From: a bacterium
Lineage (GTDB): Bacteria; Armatimonadota; UBA5829
Assembly (NCBI GenBank): GCA_021373255.1
Contig: JAJFTD010000180.1
Coordinates: forward strand, 1 to 32,700
Reading direction: 5' to 3'
Length of the DNA stretch: 32,700 nt
Positions within the stretch are counted from its first letter, which is position 1. The number at the start of each line of letters is the position of its first letter. The position numbers and the translations under genes are program-made. The notes below the pieces were generated by a model, which was given only the letters and a program-made list of their open reading frames with translations, was not told where the DNA came from and did not search any database. Positions 14,591 through 22,616 of the stretch are shown here, piece after piece.

Positions 14591-17242
14591 ATGCTTAGTA
14601 GCGAACTACGAACCAAATATCTGAAATTCTTTGAGAGCAAGGGGCATTTGATCCATCCCAGCGATTCGTTGGTGCCGGATGACGCCAGCCTTCTCTATAC
14701 CTCCGCCGGGATGGTGCAGTTCAAGCCTTATTTTGTGGGCGATCGCGTGCCGCCGGCGTCTCGGATTGTCACATCTCAGAAGTGCATGCGCACTGACGAC
14801 ATAGACGAAGTCGGCGACGCCGTGCATCATACGTTCTTTGAGATGTTGGGCAACTTCAGCTTTGGAGATTACTTCAAGCGCGAGGCTATTACCTGGGCAT
14901 GGGAGTTCCTGACCAAGGTTCTGGAGATCAACCCGGACCACCTCTGGACCAGCGTCTATCTCGATGATGACGAGGCTTACGATGTGTGGGTCAAGGAAGT
15001 CGGTTTCCCGGAGGAAAGGATCGTGCGGCTTGGTGAGGACAAGAACTACTGGCCCGCCGACGCGCCCAGCAAAGGTCCTAATGGCCCATGCGGTCCGTGC
15101 AACGAGATTTTCCTGGACGTAAACCCTGAGCTTGGCAGGCCGGAGGACCCCCCGTGGTCTATCGCGCACGACTCCAACCGGTTCGTAGAGATATGGAACC
15201 TTGTCTTCCAGCAGTTCGACCGCCAGGAAGACGGCACCATGAAGCCGCTTCCGACAAAGAATATTGATACGGGTATGGGCCTAGAGCGCACGATAGCTAT
15301 TCTCAACGGTGCGTCCACCAACTATGAGACTGACCTGTTCATGCCTATTATTCAGCGAGTTGAGGCTCTTTCGGGGGCGAAATATGGCTCTGATGATGAT
15401 GTCAACCGCTCAATGCGTGTGATCGCTGATCATATCAGGTCTGCTGTGTTCACCATTGCTGACGGTGTCATGCCTTCTAACGTGGGCCGGGGCTATGTCC
15501 TTCGCAGATTGATTCGTAATGCAGTCGTCAAGGGTCGCAAGCTCGGTTTGAACAAGAGTTTCCTCGAACCCATAGTTCCGATTGTGGTCGAGATCATGGG
15601 CGATGTGTATCACGAGATAGCAGAGCGCCAGGCCTATGTTGAGAAAGTAATCGGCAGCGAGGAAGAGAAGTTTCGCCGTACACTGGAGAGCGGCCTTCAA
15701 AGGCTGGAAGACCAGATCCAAATTGCAGCAGCGTCGGCTGAAAAGAAACTCGACGGCGACATCGCGTTCACTCTTTATGACACCTATGGTTTCCCGCTGG
15801 AGCTGACCAGGGAGCTTGCAGTGGAGAACGGTGTAGAGGTGGATGTGGACGGCTTTGAAGCTGCGATGGAAGAGCAGCGCAAGCGTGCTAAAGAGTCCAG
15901 CGAGTTTTCAACAGCTCTCTTCGGCGGTGGCAGCACGGCTATCCTTGAGCTTGAAAAGACTATCGAGCCGACCAACTTTATAGGCTACGAAGAATCCGCA
16001 TCCAACGCGACCGTTGCCGCGATAATAAAGGGCCAGGAGCTTGTCTCCTCCGCGAAGGAGGGTGATGAGGTCGAAGTGGTGCTGGACACCACTCCGTTCT
16101 ACGCCGAATCAGGTGGACAGGTCGGTGATACCGGCACGATCACCTCTGATAATGGTGCCGCGCTGGAAGTGGTGGACACCATCAAAGCGTCCCATTTCTT
16201 CTTCCACAAGACGAAAGTCCAGGCGGGGTCTATTTCCGTAGGTGACGAGGTCCAGGGTGCTGTTGATTATAAGCGCAGGCGCGCTATTGCACGGAATCAC
16301 ACTGCCACTCACCTGCTTCATGCAGCCCTTCATGAGGTGCTCGGCGAGCACGCACTACAGGCGGGTTCCGTGGTTGAGCCTAACAGGCTGAGATTCGACT
16401 TTTCGCACTTCCAGGCAGTTACGGCTGATGAGCTGCGGCGCATAGAAAACCGCGTGAACGAACTCATCCTTGAGGACGTGCAGGCCAACGTGACCATTAC
16501 CGACATCGACGAAGCCCGCAAGCTGGGCGCAACGGCGTTGTTTGGTGAGAAGTATGGTTCCCAGGTTCGCGTAGTCAAGATGGGCGATGTCTCGATGGAG
16601 CTCTGCGGTGGGACGCACTTGCGCCACACCTCGCAGGTCGGATTGTTCAAGGTTACCAGCGAATCCAGTGTTGGCGCAGGCCTGCGAAGGATCGAGGCTG
16701 TAACTGGTGAGGCCGCGGTTCGTTATGTAAATGATCTTGAAGACCAGATTCGCAAGACCGCCGATGCCTTGGGTAGTTCCGTGCCTGAGACCGTTGCTGC
16801 CGTTGAGCGGATGGTGCAGGCCGCGCACGATGCTCAAAAAGAGGTCGACACTCTCAAGGCCAGGGGAGCCGCTGAGCAGGCTGGTGATCTGGCTAACTCC
16901 GCCACTGAAATCAACGGGGTGAAATATGTAACTACAACCCTGCCCACTGTTGATGTGCCGACTCTGCAGAAGTTGGCTGACAGTGTCGCTGATAAGCTGC
17001 GCTCTGGAGTTGTTGTGCTTGCGGGCGTTTCGGATGGTAAGGTGCTGTTCGTGAGCAAGGTAACTCCCGACCTGGTGCCCAGGGGCTTCCATGCAGGCAA
17101 TATGCTGCGCGAGGTCGCCAAAGTTGCCGGTGGCGGCGGCGGCGGCAAGCCCGAGTTCGCCCAGGCGGGTGGTAAAGATGCCTCCAAGGTTGGCGATGCT
17201 TTAGCCAAGGCTGTTGAGATAATATCAGCTCAGGCAGGTTAG
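14591..17242 (+). CDS. alaS: Alanyl-tRNA synthetase
   Basis: 883-aa class IIc alanyl-tRNA synthetase that charges tRNA-Ala. In order: catalytic core with class II motifs at the N-terminus (HTFFEMLGNFSFGDYFK, about 78-94), tRNA-recognition region, editing domain with zinc ligands H570 and H574 (HTATH) and C672 and H676 (CGGTH), and a C-terminal DHHA1/C-Ala domain with a Gly-rich loop near 845 (GGGGGGKPEFAQAGG). The length is standard. ATG at 14591 gives the usual N-terminus; a Shine-Dalgarno sequence is not obvious. A hairpin-rich leader precedes it, and five downstream genes follow closely enough to be one operon. Confidence 0.98.
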   Translation: MLSSELRTKYLKFFESKGHLIHPSDSLVPDDASLLYTSAGMVQFKPYFVGDRVPPASRIVTSQKCMRTDDIDEVGDAVHHTFFEMLGNFSFGDYFKREAITWAWEFLTKVLEINPDHLWTSVYLDDDEAYDVWVKEVGFPEERIVRLGEDKNYWPADAPSKGPNGPCGPCNEIFLDVNPELGRPEDPPWSIAHDSNRFVEIWNLVFQQFDRQEDGTMKPLPTKNIDTGMGLERTIAILNGASTNYETDLFMPIIQRVEALSGAKYGSDDDVNRSMRVIADHIRSAVFTIADGVMPSNVGRGYVLRRLIRNAVVKGRKLGLNKSFLEPIVPIVVEIMGDVYHEIAERQAYVEKVIGSEEEKFRRTLESGLQRLEDQIQIAAASAEKKLDGDIAFTLYDTYGFPLELTRELAVENGVEVDVDGFEAAMEEQRKRAKESSEFSTALFGGGSTAILELEKTIEPTNFIGYEESASNATVAAIIKGQELVSSAKEGDEVEVVLDTTPFYAESGGQVGDTGTITSDNGAALEVVDTIKASHFFFHKTKVQAGSISVGDEVQGAVDYKRRRAIARNHTATHLLHAALHEVLGEHALQAGSVVEPNRLRFDFSHFQAVTADELRRIENRVNELILEDVQANVTITDIDEARKLGATALFGEKYGSQVRVVKMGDVSMELCGGTHLRHTSQVGLFKVTSESSVGAGLRRIEAVTGEAAVRYVNDLEDQIRKTADALGSSVPETVAAVERMVQAAHDAQKEVDTLKARGAAEQAGDLANSATEINGVKYVTTTLPTVDVPTLQKLADSVADKLRSGVVVLAGVSDGKVLFVSKVTPDLVPRGFHAGNMLREVAKVAGGGGGGKPEFAQAGGKDASKVGDALAKAVEIISAQAG

Positions 17243-17277
17243 TCTTGCACTGCAATGTCTGGGTTATTGGAAAGCTG

Positions 17278-19506
17278 ATGAATCAGTTCTTTTTGGTCCG
17301 GGGCTATTATAGGTCCCGGGCCCACCTAATATTCTTAATTGCCGCATTTATTTTTCTGGCCCTCCCTGCCATGGCGTCAAGCAAGTTTGTGGTCGTTGTG
17401 GCTAATCGTCTTACACTTTCGGATTTCGATAATCCTGCCCTTCCAACCATCAGCCGAATGATGTCGCGCGGGAGCGTTGGCCTTATCAGCCCGAACTGTG
17501 CCGGGCCGAAAGGTGAGTATGCGCTACTGCTGACCGCCGGGGCTGGGTCGAGCTGCCGGGGTGGGGCTGATGTGCGCGAATGCTACGATGCCTCTGAAAA
17601 GACTTTTAGCGGCGAGTATACGGCGGGCGAGGCGCATGCCAGGCGGATGGGCTGCCGTGTTCCTGCGGGCTCGGCTGTTTTTCTTGGGATGGGTCCTGTG
17701 CTTCGGGCTAATGTGGAATCGGCCAAACCTGCGGTATTGGGCGCGTGTGGTGATGCCATCCGCGCGGCGGGTCTGAAGACCTGCGCCGTCGGCAACGCTG
17801 ATGTCCCTCCACTTCGTATAGACAGGGCCGCTGCTGTGCTCGCGATGGACTCCAGAGGCATTATCGACATTGGCCGTTTGAGCGCTGTTCCGTCGAGGCG
17901 CAGTCCCAATGATCCATGTGGTCTCGGCTCAGATTCGGGTGAACTGCTTCGAGTTGCAAGAGAGGGTCTGCGCGCTGCGGATTATGTTGTGATCGATTAT
18001 GGCGCGACTGCCAGGCTGGATGAATACAAGCTTAGTATGTCTGATAACGCTTTGTCAAAGCATAAAGCCGAAGTGCTATCAGGTCTGGATCGCTTCCTTG
18101 CAGCGCTCATAAGGACCCCCGAAACGAAAAATGCCAAGTTTATGCTTGTCTCGTTTGGCTTGCCGGACGGTGACCCCTGGGACAGGCTTACTCCGATGGT
18201 GCTTTATCCATCGAAGACTCCCGGTCTCCTGACCTCGCCGACGACACGCACGCGGGGCCTTATCGCCGCCAGTGACTTCGCCCCCAGCGTGCTCCATGTT
18301 TTTGGCATTCCTCCGAGTGTCGAGATGCTGGGCCGATCAATCACCGAAACTCGTGTGCCGCACAAGATGGATGTGCTGCGCGATCTGGATATCCAAGTAC
18401 AATCACATCGCGATATGGTTGTCTGGGTCATATACGTTGTGATGTTCGTGTCCGGTTTGGCTTTTGTGAGTGCCACAGTGCTTGTCGCATTTAATCTCAA
18501 GGCGCCGAAGTGGGTTTCGAGTGCTACGCGAGTTGGGCTTGTTACTGCATGCGCCTTTGCTGTGGCAATGCTTCTCGGGACATTATCTCCGGCAGGCATT
18601 GTTCCTCACTCTTTGGGCATATTCATATCGTTGGTGATCATTGTAGGGCTCAGCTTCATAATCGGGTTGCCCCTTGCGCGCCGCACCGGCCTCATTGCTG
18701 GACCTGCATTGGCCCTTTTTGGACTGTCATCAGTGATTATCCTTATAGATGCGACTTTAGGCGGCCCATTGTGCAAATTTGCGCTTCCAAGCTCGTTCCA
18801 ACTCAGTGGATTGCGTTTTTATGGAATTGGGAATGAATACGCCGGCCTGCTCATAGGTATGTCGGCTCTATTTGCACTGCTCAGCGGCACTACTGCCCGC
18901 AGATGGCTGGTGCCTGTTCTTGGGTCCCTGGTAGTAGTCACGATGGGTGTCGGGCGCATGGGAGCGAATTACGGAGCCACTTTAGCCGCTGTGGTGACAT
19001 TCGGGCTTATGTGGCTGGCTGCTTGGCGTGGAAGATATGGCCTGAGGCATGTTGTGGGAGTATTCGGTGCTGGGTTTGCGCTGCTGATAGTTTTGGCGCT
19101 GCTTGACTCCAAATTCTCAGGGGGTGGGGCTGCTCACGCGGGCAGGGTTACGGGACTTGTAGAGAAGGTGGGAGCGGATTATCTAGTTGCGATGGTGAGC
19201 CGCAAGGTGCTTTTGAACCTCATGATAGCCGCACTGCCGTGGGCTATCATGGCCTATTCAGTTCTTGGTGCGATAATTGCGTTTGTGACATATAAATTCC
19301 CTAGTCAATTCAAGAAAGAGTTGTTCAAAGACAAGCATGTCACCGCAGGGCTGAAGGGGCTGATGGTCGGAATGCTGGCGGCGTTGCTGTTCAATGATTC
19401 GGGGATTGTAATGGCTTTGTTGATGTTGGGAATGATGGGAGTCGTGCTCTTATACTCGTTCCTGGATATCAAGGACAGGTTGGAGAATACAGATTGCCGA
19501 GAATAG
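17278..19506 (+). CDS. Alkaline-phosphatase-fold membrane protein
   Basis: 742-aa protein with two halves. A signal or anchor segment (about 15-35) is followed by an extracytoplasmic domain (about 36-360) of alkaline phosphatase/phosphoglyceromutase-like fold, ending in a typical ASDFAPSVLHVFGI...MLGRSI segment. From about residue 380 there are roughly nine membrane segments. One loop holds the striking RFYGIGNEYAG motif. The usual N-terminal metal-binding Asp (V-D-G-X) appears replaced by A-N-R-L, so catalytic competence is doubtful. Start ATG 17278 has GGAAAG just upstream; a TTG at 17245 is also in frame. It lies 35 bp after alaS and overlaps ruvX, so it belongs to this operon. Function unknown; envelope polymer modification is plausible from the fold and from neighbouring mltG. 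Confidence 0.75.
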   Translation: MNQFFLVRGYYRSRAHLIFLIAAFIFLALPAMASSKFVVVVANRLTLSDFDNPALPTISRMMSRGSVGLISPNCAGPKGEYALLLTAGAGSSCRGGADVRECYDASEKTFSGEYTAGEAHARRMGCRVPAGSAVFLGMGPVLRANVESAKPAVLGACGDAIRAAGLKTCAVGNADVPPLRIDRAAAVLAMDSRGIIDIGRLSAVPSRRSPNDPCGLGSDSGELLRVAREGLRAADYVVIDYGATARLDEYKLSMSDNALSKHKAEVLSGLDRFLAALIRTPETKNAKFMLVSFGLPDGDPWDRLTPMVLYPSKTPGLLTSPTTRTRGLIAASDFAPSVLHVFGIPPSVEMLGRSITETRVPHKMDVLRDLDIQVQSHRDMVVWVIYVVMFVSGLAFVSATVLVAFNLKAPKWVSSATRVGLVTACAFAVAMLLGTLSPAGIVPHSLGIFISLVIIVGLSFIIGLPLARRTGLIAGPALALFGLSSVIILIDATLGGPLCKFALPSSFQLSGLRFYGIGNEYAGLLIGMSALFALLSGTTARRWLVPVLGSLVVVTMGVGRMGANYGATLAAVVTFGLMWLAAWRGRYGLRHVVGVFGAGFALLIVLALLDSKFSGGGAAHAGRVTGLVEKVGADYLVAMVSRKVLLNLMIAALPWAIMAYSVLGAIIAFVTYKFPSQFKKELFKDKHVTAGLKGLMVGMLAALLFNDSGIVMALLMLGMMGVVLLYSFLDIKDRLENTDCRE

Positions 19507-19940
19507 TCGCGCTGGATGTCGGAGACGCTACCATTGGGGTTGCAGCAAGTGACGAGCTCAACATTACCGCGAACCCTGTGACTACTATTCGACGTAGTAA
19601 TAGTGTTAAAGCTGATCTGCGCGCTGTTGAAGAGCTTCTCCGGGAGCTTGACGCGTGCAAGGTCGTTGTCGGAAACCCATTGGATTTGGCGGGTGAAGAG
19701 GGAATCCAGGCGCTTAAAGTGAAGGAATTTGCCGGCCGGTTGACTAAGAGGCTTCGGATCCCTGTAGTGATGTGGGACGAGTCCCTGAGCACGGCGGAAG
19801 CGGAAAGCACGTTGATAGAGATGGACATCTCCCGCGGCAAGCGCAGGAAGATAATAGACCAAATGGCCGCCGCCGTAATCTTGCAGAGCTATCTGGAAAG
19901 TACGACGCCTGACACAAGACACGAGACGCAAGACGCATAA
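19494..19940 (+). CDS. ruvX: RuvX/YqgF pre-16S rRNA nuclease
   Basis: 148-aa YqgF-family protein (RNase H-like fold), involved in 16S rRNA 5'-end maturation and proposed as a Holliday-junction resolvase. Motifs: LDVGDATIGVAASD (7-20, with D8), VGNPLDLAGEEG (about 59-70), WDESLSTAEAE and the terminal IIDQMAAAVILQSYL. Start is TTG at 19494, with TTGGAGA about 9 bp upstream, overlapping the previous stop. The last 12 residues (after SYLES) come from a 7-bp tandem repeat, see the repeat at 19904-19945. Confidence 0.93.
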   Translation: MPRIVALDVGDATIGVAASDELNITANPVTTIRRSNSVKADLRAVEELLRELDACKVVVGNPLDLAGEEGIQALKVKEFAGRLTKRLRIPVVMWDESLSTAEAESTLIEMDISRGKRRKIIDQMAAAVILQSYLESTTPDTRHETQDA

Positions 19941-19945
19941 CGCTT
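19904..19945 (+). repeat. Degenerate 7-bp tandem repeat forming the ruvX 3' end
   Basis: Six consecutive heptamers of the form GACRCNN: GACGCCT, GACACAA, GACACGA, GACGCAA, GACGCAT, AACGCTT. They encode the final residues and stop codon of ruvX and run up to the mltG start. Confidence 0.75.
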
Positions 19946-19952
19946 AACGAAC

Positions 19953-21005
19953 ATGATCAAAATCCTGCTTCAAACAAAAACCTATATAGGGCTTTTCATA
20001 GCTGCGCTGATTGCGGTATGGCTTCTGATATCTATGGGGCTGCGACCTGTTTCGGGCGCAGGGGCACCTGTGCGTGTGGTCATTTTGAAAGGCACCACGG
20101 CTCGCGAGATCAGCGAGAATTTGCAGGATAGGGGTTTGATCAGGAGCCCGTTTATGTTCAGGTTGGCCTGCAAGTGGAGCGGGTCCAGTAATAAGCTCAA
20201 ACCGGGAGTCTATGAACTCAGCCCCAGGATGAGTGTGCCCAAGATCATTGATGAATTGGTCGAGGGCAAGCTGCTGGAGTCGTGGGTAACGCTGCCGGAA
20301 GGGTTCACTGCCAGGCAAATGGCGGATATTCTGGCGAAAAAGCAGTTAGTGGATGGTGACGCATTCGTGCGTCTGGCGATTACCAAGGGTTATGAGTTTT
20401 CGGAGTATCCGTTTATCAACGGAGACAATCTGGAGGGTTATCTATTCCCGGATACTTATCTGGTTGCCCGTGGCACTGATTCTCAGGATATTATACGAAA
20501 GATGCTCGATGCGTTCGAGGAGAAAATTGCCAGTCCCTACAGGCGGGAGATCGAGAACGTGATACGCGAGCGTTTCGGCCTGGGGCCGGATTCTTTTGAT
20601 GAAGGTCTTTACAGGTTGCTTATAGTGGCGTCTTTGGTTGAGCGTGAAGCTAAGGTTCCCAAGGATAGGCCGCTCATCGCCGCCGTGATTTGGAACCGTC
20701 TTGCGAAGGGCATGAGGCTTGAAATCGATGCGGCGGGCTCATATTCCCCTGGTGAGAGCACGGGTAACAAGAGCAGGCTTTATTACCGCGATCTAAAAAC
20801 GGACACTCCATATAATACCTACCTGCACGCCGGCTTGCCTCCAACCCCGATTTGCAATCCGGGGCTGGCTTCTTTTAAGGCTGTGCTTAAGCCCGCTCAG
20901 GTAGATTATCTTTTCTATGTCGCCCACGATGGCAGCCACATCTTCAGCCGCACGTTCCAGGAACATATCGCGGCAAAGAACGCTGCAAGAAACGGCGGGC
21001 ATTAG
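19953..21005 (+). CDS. mltG: MltG endolytic murein transglycosylase
   Basis: 350-aa YceG/MltG, which cuts nascent peptidoglycan glycan strands and so sets their length. It has an N-terminal membrane anchor (about 11-28), a LysM-like domain (about 40-105), the LEGYLFPDTY motif (160-169) and the catalytic Glu E230 in ASLVERE. The canonical segment LQSDPTVIYG is replaced by LEIDAAGSYSPG (256-267), a departure near the active-site groove. The C-terminal Y-F-V-A-H-D-G-S-H-I-F-S stretch is normal. Start ATG has no clear ribosome site, only the heptad repeat upstream. Confidence 0.95.
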   Translation: MIKILLQTKTYIGLFIAALIAVWLLISMGLRPVSGAGAPVRVVILKGTTAREISENLQDRGLIRSPFMFRLACKWSGSSNKLKPGVYELSPRMSVPKIIDELVEGKLLESWVTLPEGFTARQMADILAKKQLVDGDAFVRLAITKGYEFSEYPFINGDNLEGYLFPDTYLVARGTDSQDIIRKMLDAFEEKIASPYRREIENVIRERFGLGPDSFDEGLYRLLIVASLVEREAKVPKDRPLIAAVIWNRLAKGMRLEIDAAGSYSPGESTGNKSRLYYRDLKTDTPYNTYLHAGLPPTPICNPGLASFKAVLKPAQVDYLFYVAHDGSHIFSRTFQEHIAAKNAARNGGH

Positions 21006-21566
21006 ATGGGCGAATTTCTCGATCTTTTCTGCCCAGATCTCTTTGTTGAGAATATCTGCGACATTGATCTCTGCTCGCTCAAGGCGAATGGCTTCATTGC
21101 ATTGATTCTCGATCTGGACAACACTCTTCTCCCGTGGCAGAGCAGCCAGTTGCCGGAGCCGAGCAGGGCGTGGGTGGAGCAGGCAAAGGATCTGGGGATG
21201 CGGGTGTGTATTGTTTCCAACACGCACTATCCCACACGCCTCTCAAAAATTTCCAACGAACTGGGCATCTTCTCTCTGCCGCGCGCGCTCAAGCCGAGAC
21301 CGGTTGGTTTTCAAAAAGCTCTCAAAATGATGGATTGCAAGCCTGAGCACGCCGTGGTAGTGGGTGATCAGCTTCTTACCGATATTTTAGGTGGTAACTG
21401 GGCGTGTATTTACACTATCCTGGTGAAGCCTATGCATCCAAGGGAGTTTATTGGCACCAAAATCAGCCGGATTGTCGAACGCTATATTATGAGCCAGCTC
21501 CGTAAGAACGGCAGACTGGGAACAAACTATGGACCCAGTAAGTCAGAAAAGCGGGATACCAAGTGA
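21006..21566 (+). CDS. yqeG: YqeG-type HAD-IIIA phosphatase
   Basis: 186-aa HAD-superfamily phosphatase of the YqeG/GEP4-like group; in eukaryotes and cyanobacteria this family includes phosphatidylglycerophosphate phosphatases. Visible HAD motifs: DLDNTLL with D36 and D38, S71 in VSNTHY, K96 in RALKPRP, and D121/D126 in GDQLLTDI. The ATG directly follows the mltG stop with no gap, and the stop overlaps the aroE start by 4 bp (GTGA). The role in phosphatidylglycerol synthesis is from family knowledge, not from this sequence. Confidence 0.93.
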   Translation: MGEFLDLFCPDLFVENICDIDLCSLKANGFIALILDLDNTLLPWQSSQLPEPSRAWVEQAKDLGMRVCIVSNTHYPTRLSKISNELGIFSLPRALKPRPVGFQKALKMMDCKPEHAVVVGDQLLTDILGGNWACIYTILVKPMHPREFIGTKISRIVERYIMSQLRKNGRLGTNYGPSKSEKRDTK

Positions 21567-22420
21567 ACGTGCTCGGCAGTACGAAGATTTTAGGGGTATT
21601 CGGTCACCCGGTTTCCCACAGCCTGTCGCCGGTGATGCACAACGCCGCGATTGAGGCGTTGAACATTGACTTCATATACGTGCCGTTCCATGTTCTGCCT
21701 GACGATTTGGGCAGGGCGGTTGATGGAGTGAGGGCGCTCAGTGTGGCGGGGGTGAACGTTACCATTCCGCACAAGGAGCGCGTGATCGAGCATCTTGATG
21801 AGATAAGCGAAGAGGCGCTGCGAATACGCTCCGTCAACACGATTATCAACACAGGCGGCTGGTTACGTGGTGAGAGCACCGATGGCCGGGGTTTTCTCAG
21901 ATCAGCGGAAGCTGAGTGGGGGAAGCTGGGTGGAGCCAGTGTGGTGGTGCTCGGAGCCGGAGGGTCGGCAAAGGCGATCAGCTTTGCGCTGGCTGAAATT
22001 GGCTGTAAGCTGGTGATTGCAAACAGAACGCGTGAGCGGGCCGAGGAGCTTGCGGGGAGTTTGAACTCGCTATTTGGGAACGGCAAAGTGAGTGCGGTCG
22101 GGCTGGATTTAGACACATTATCCGATGAGATCCGCAGGGCGGACCTGTTGGTTAACACGACATCTGTCGGGATGCATCCCGATGTGGACGGCATTCCGGT
22201 ATCGACGGAACTGCTTCACCCGGGTTTACTGGTCTATGATCTTGTGTATAACCCTGCGGTGACCAGATTGGTGAGCGAAGCTCGGTCCAGAGGTGCAAAA
22301 GCTGTAACTGGACTGGGAATGCTCATCTACCAGGGTGCGTTGTCCTTGGAACTATGGACCGGTCAACCCGCACCCATTGAAGTGATGAGAAAAGCAATCG
22401 AAAAGGTAATTAAGAGTTGA
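21563..22420 (+). CDS. aroE: Shikimate dehydrogenase
   Basis: 285-aa shikimate 5-dehydrogenase (NADPH), fourth step of chorismate synthesis. Substrate-binding SHSLSP (18-23), catalytic K71 in NVTIPHKE and D107 in STDGRGF are all present, with the NADP-binding GAGGSAKA loop (about 131-138) and NRTRE after the second strand. GTG start at 21563 overlaps the previous stop. The final I-K-S codons and stop lie within a heptad repeat that continues downstream. It seems to be the last gene of the alaS operon. Confidence 0.97.
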   Translation: MNVLGSTKILGVFGHPVSHSLSPVMHNAAIEALNIDFIYVPFHVLPDDLGRAVDGVRALSVAGVNVTIPHKERVIEHLDEISEEALRIRSVNTIINTGGWLRGESTDGRGFLRSAEAEWGKLGGASVVVLGAGGSAKAISFALAEIGCKLVIANRTRERAEELAGSLNSLFGNGKVSAVGLDLDTLSDEIRRADLLVNTTSVGMHPDVDGIPVSTELLHPGLLVYDLVYNPAVTRLVSEARSRGAKAVTGLGMLIYQGALSLELWTGQPAPIEVMRKAIEKVIKS

Positions 22421-22524
22421 GAATTTAGAATGAAGAATTGGGGAGATGACTAGGGAGCAACCGTGAGGTTATAACCCAGCCCTCCCTTCATTCTTAACTC
22501 TTAATTCTCAATTCTTAATTCTTT
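22411..22524. repeat. Inverted pair of 7-bp tandem repeats after aroE
   Basis: Left arm 22411-22438 is heptads near TRAGAAT on the plus strand. Right arm 22490-22524 is five heptads ATTCTTA, ACTCTTA, ATTCTCA, ATTCTTA, ATTCTTT, i.e. the reverse complement motif. They can fold into a long AT-rich imperfect hairpin with TGGGGAG (22439-22445) opposite CTCCC (22482-22486). The left arm carries the aroE stop codon. Confidence 0.75.
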
Positions 22525-22538
22525 GAGGTCTGCCGCTT

Positions 22539-22566
22539 TTGGGTTGGGCTACTGATGTGCTATAAT
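22539..22566 (+). promoter_or_regulatory. Candidate promoter of the pil cluster
   Basis: TATAAT at 22561-22566 with a weak TTGGGT (22539-22544) 16 bp upstream. The leader contains the perfect palindrome CCCGCGCGGG (22580-22589) shortly before the pilB start. Confidence 0.5.
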
Positions 22567-22616
22567 TTCTGGGTGTCGGCCCGCGCGGGTACGACGTCTT
22601 AGAGGTGTAGAGAAGA

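Noticed and set aside
16355-17092. 245-codon minus-strand frame inside alaS
   Set aside because: Shadow of the alaS coding sequence; the alaS protein is full length with all motifs.
21563-22420. Possible fusion or frameshift between yqeG and aroE
   Set aside because: The GTGA overlap is a normal translational coupling and both proteins are full length.
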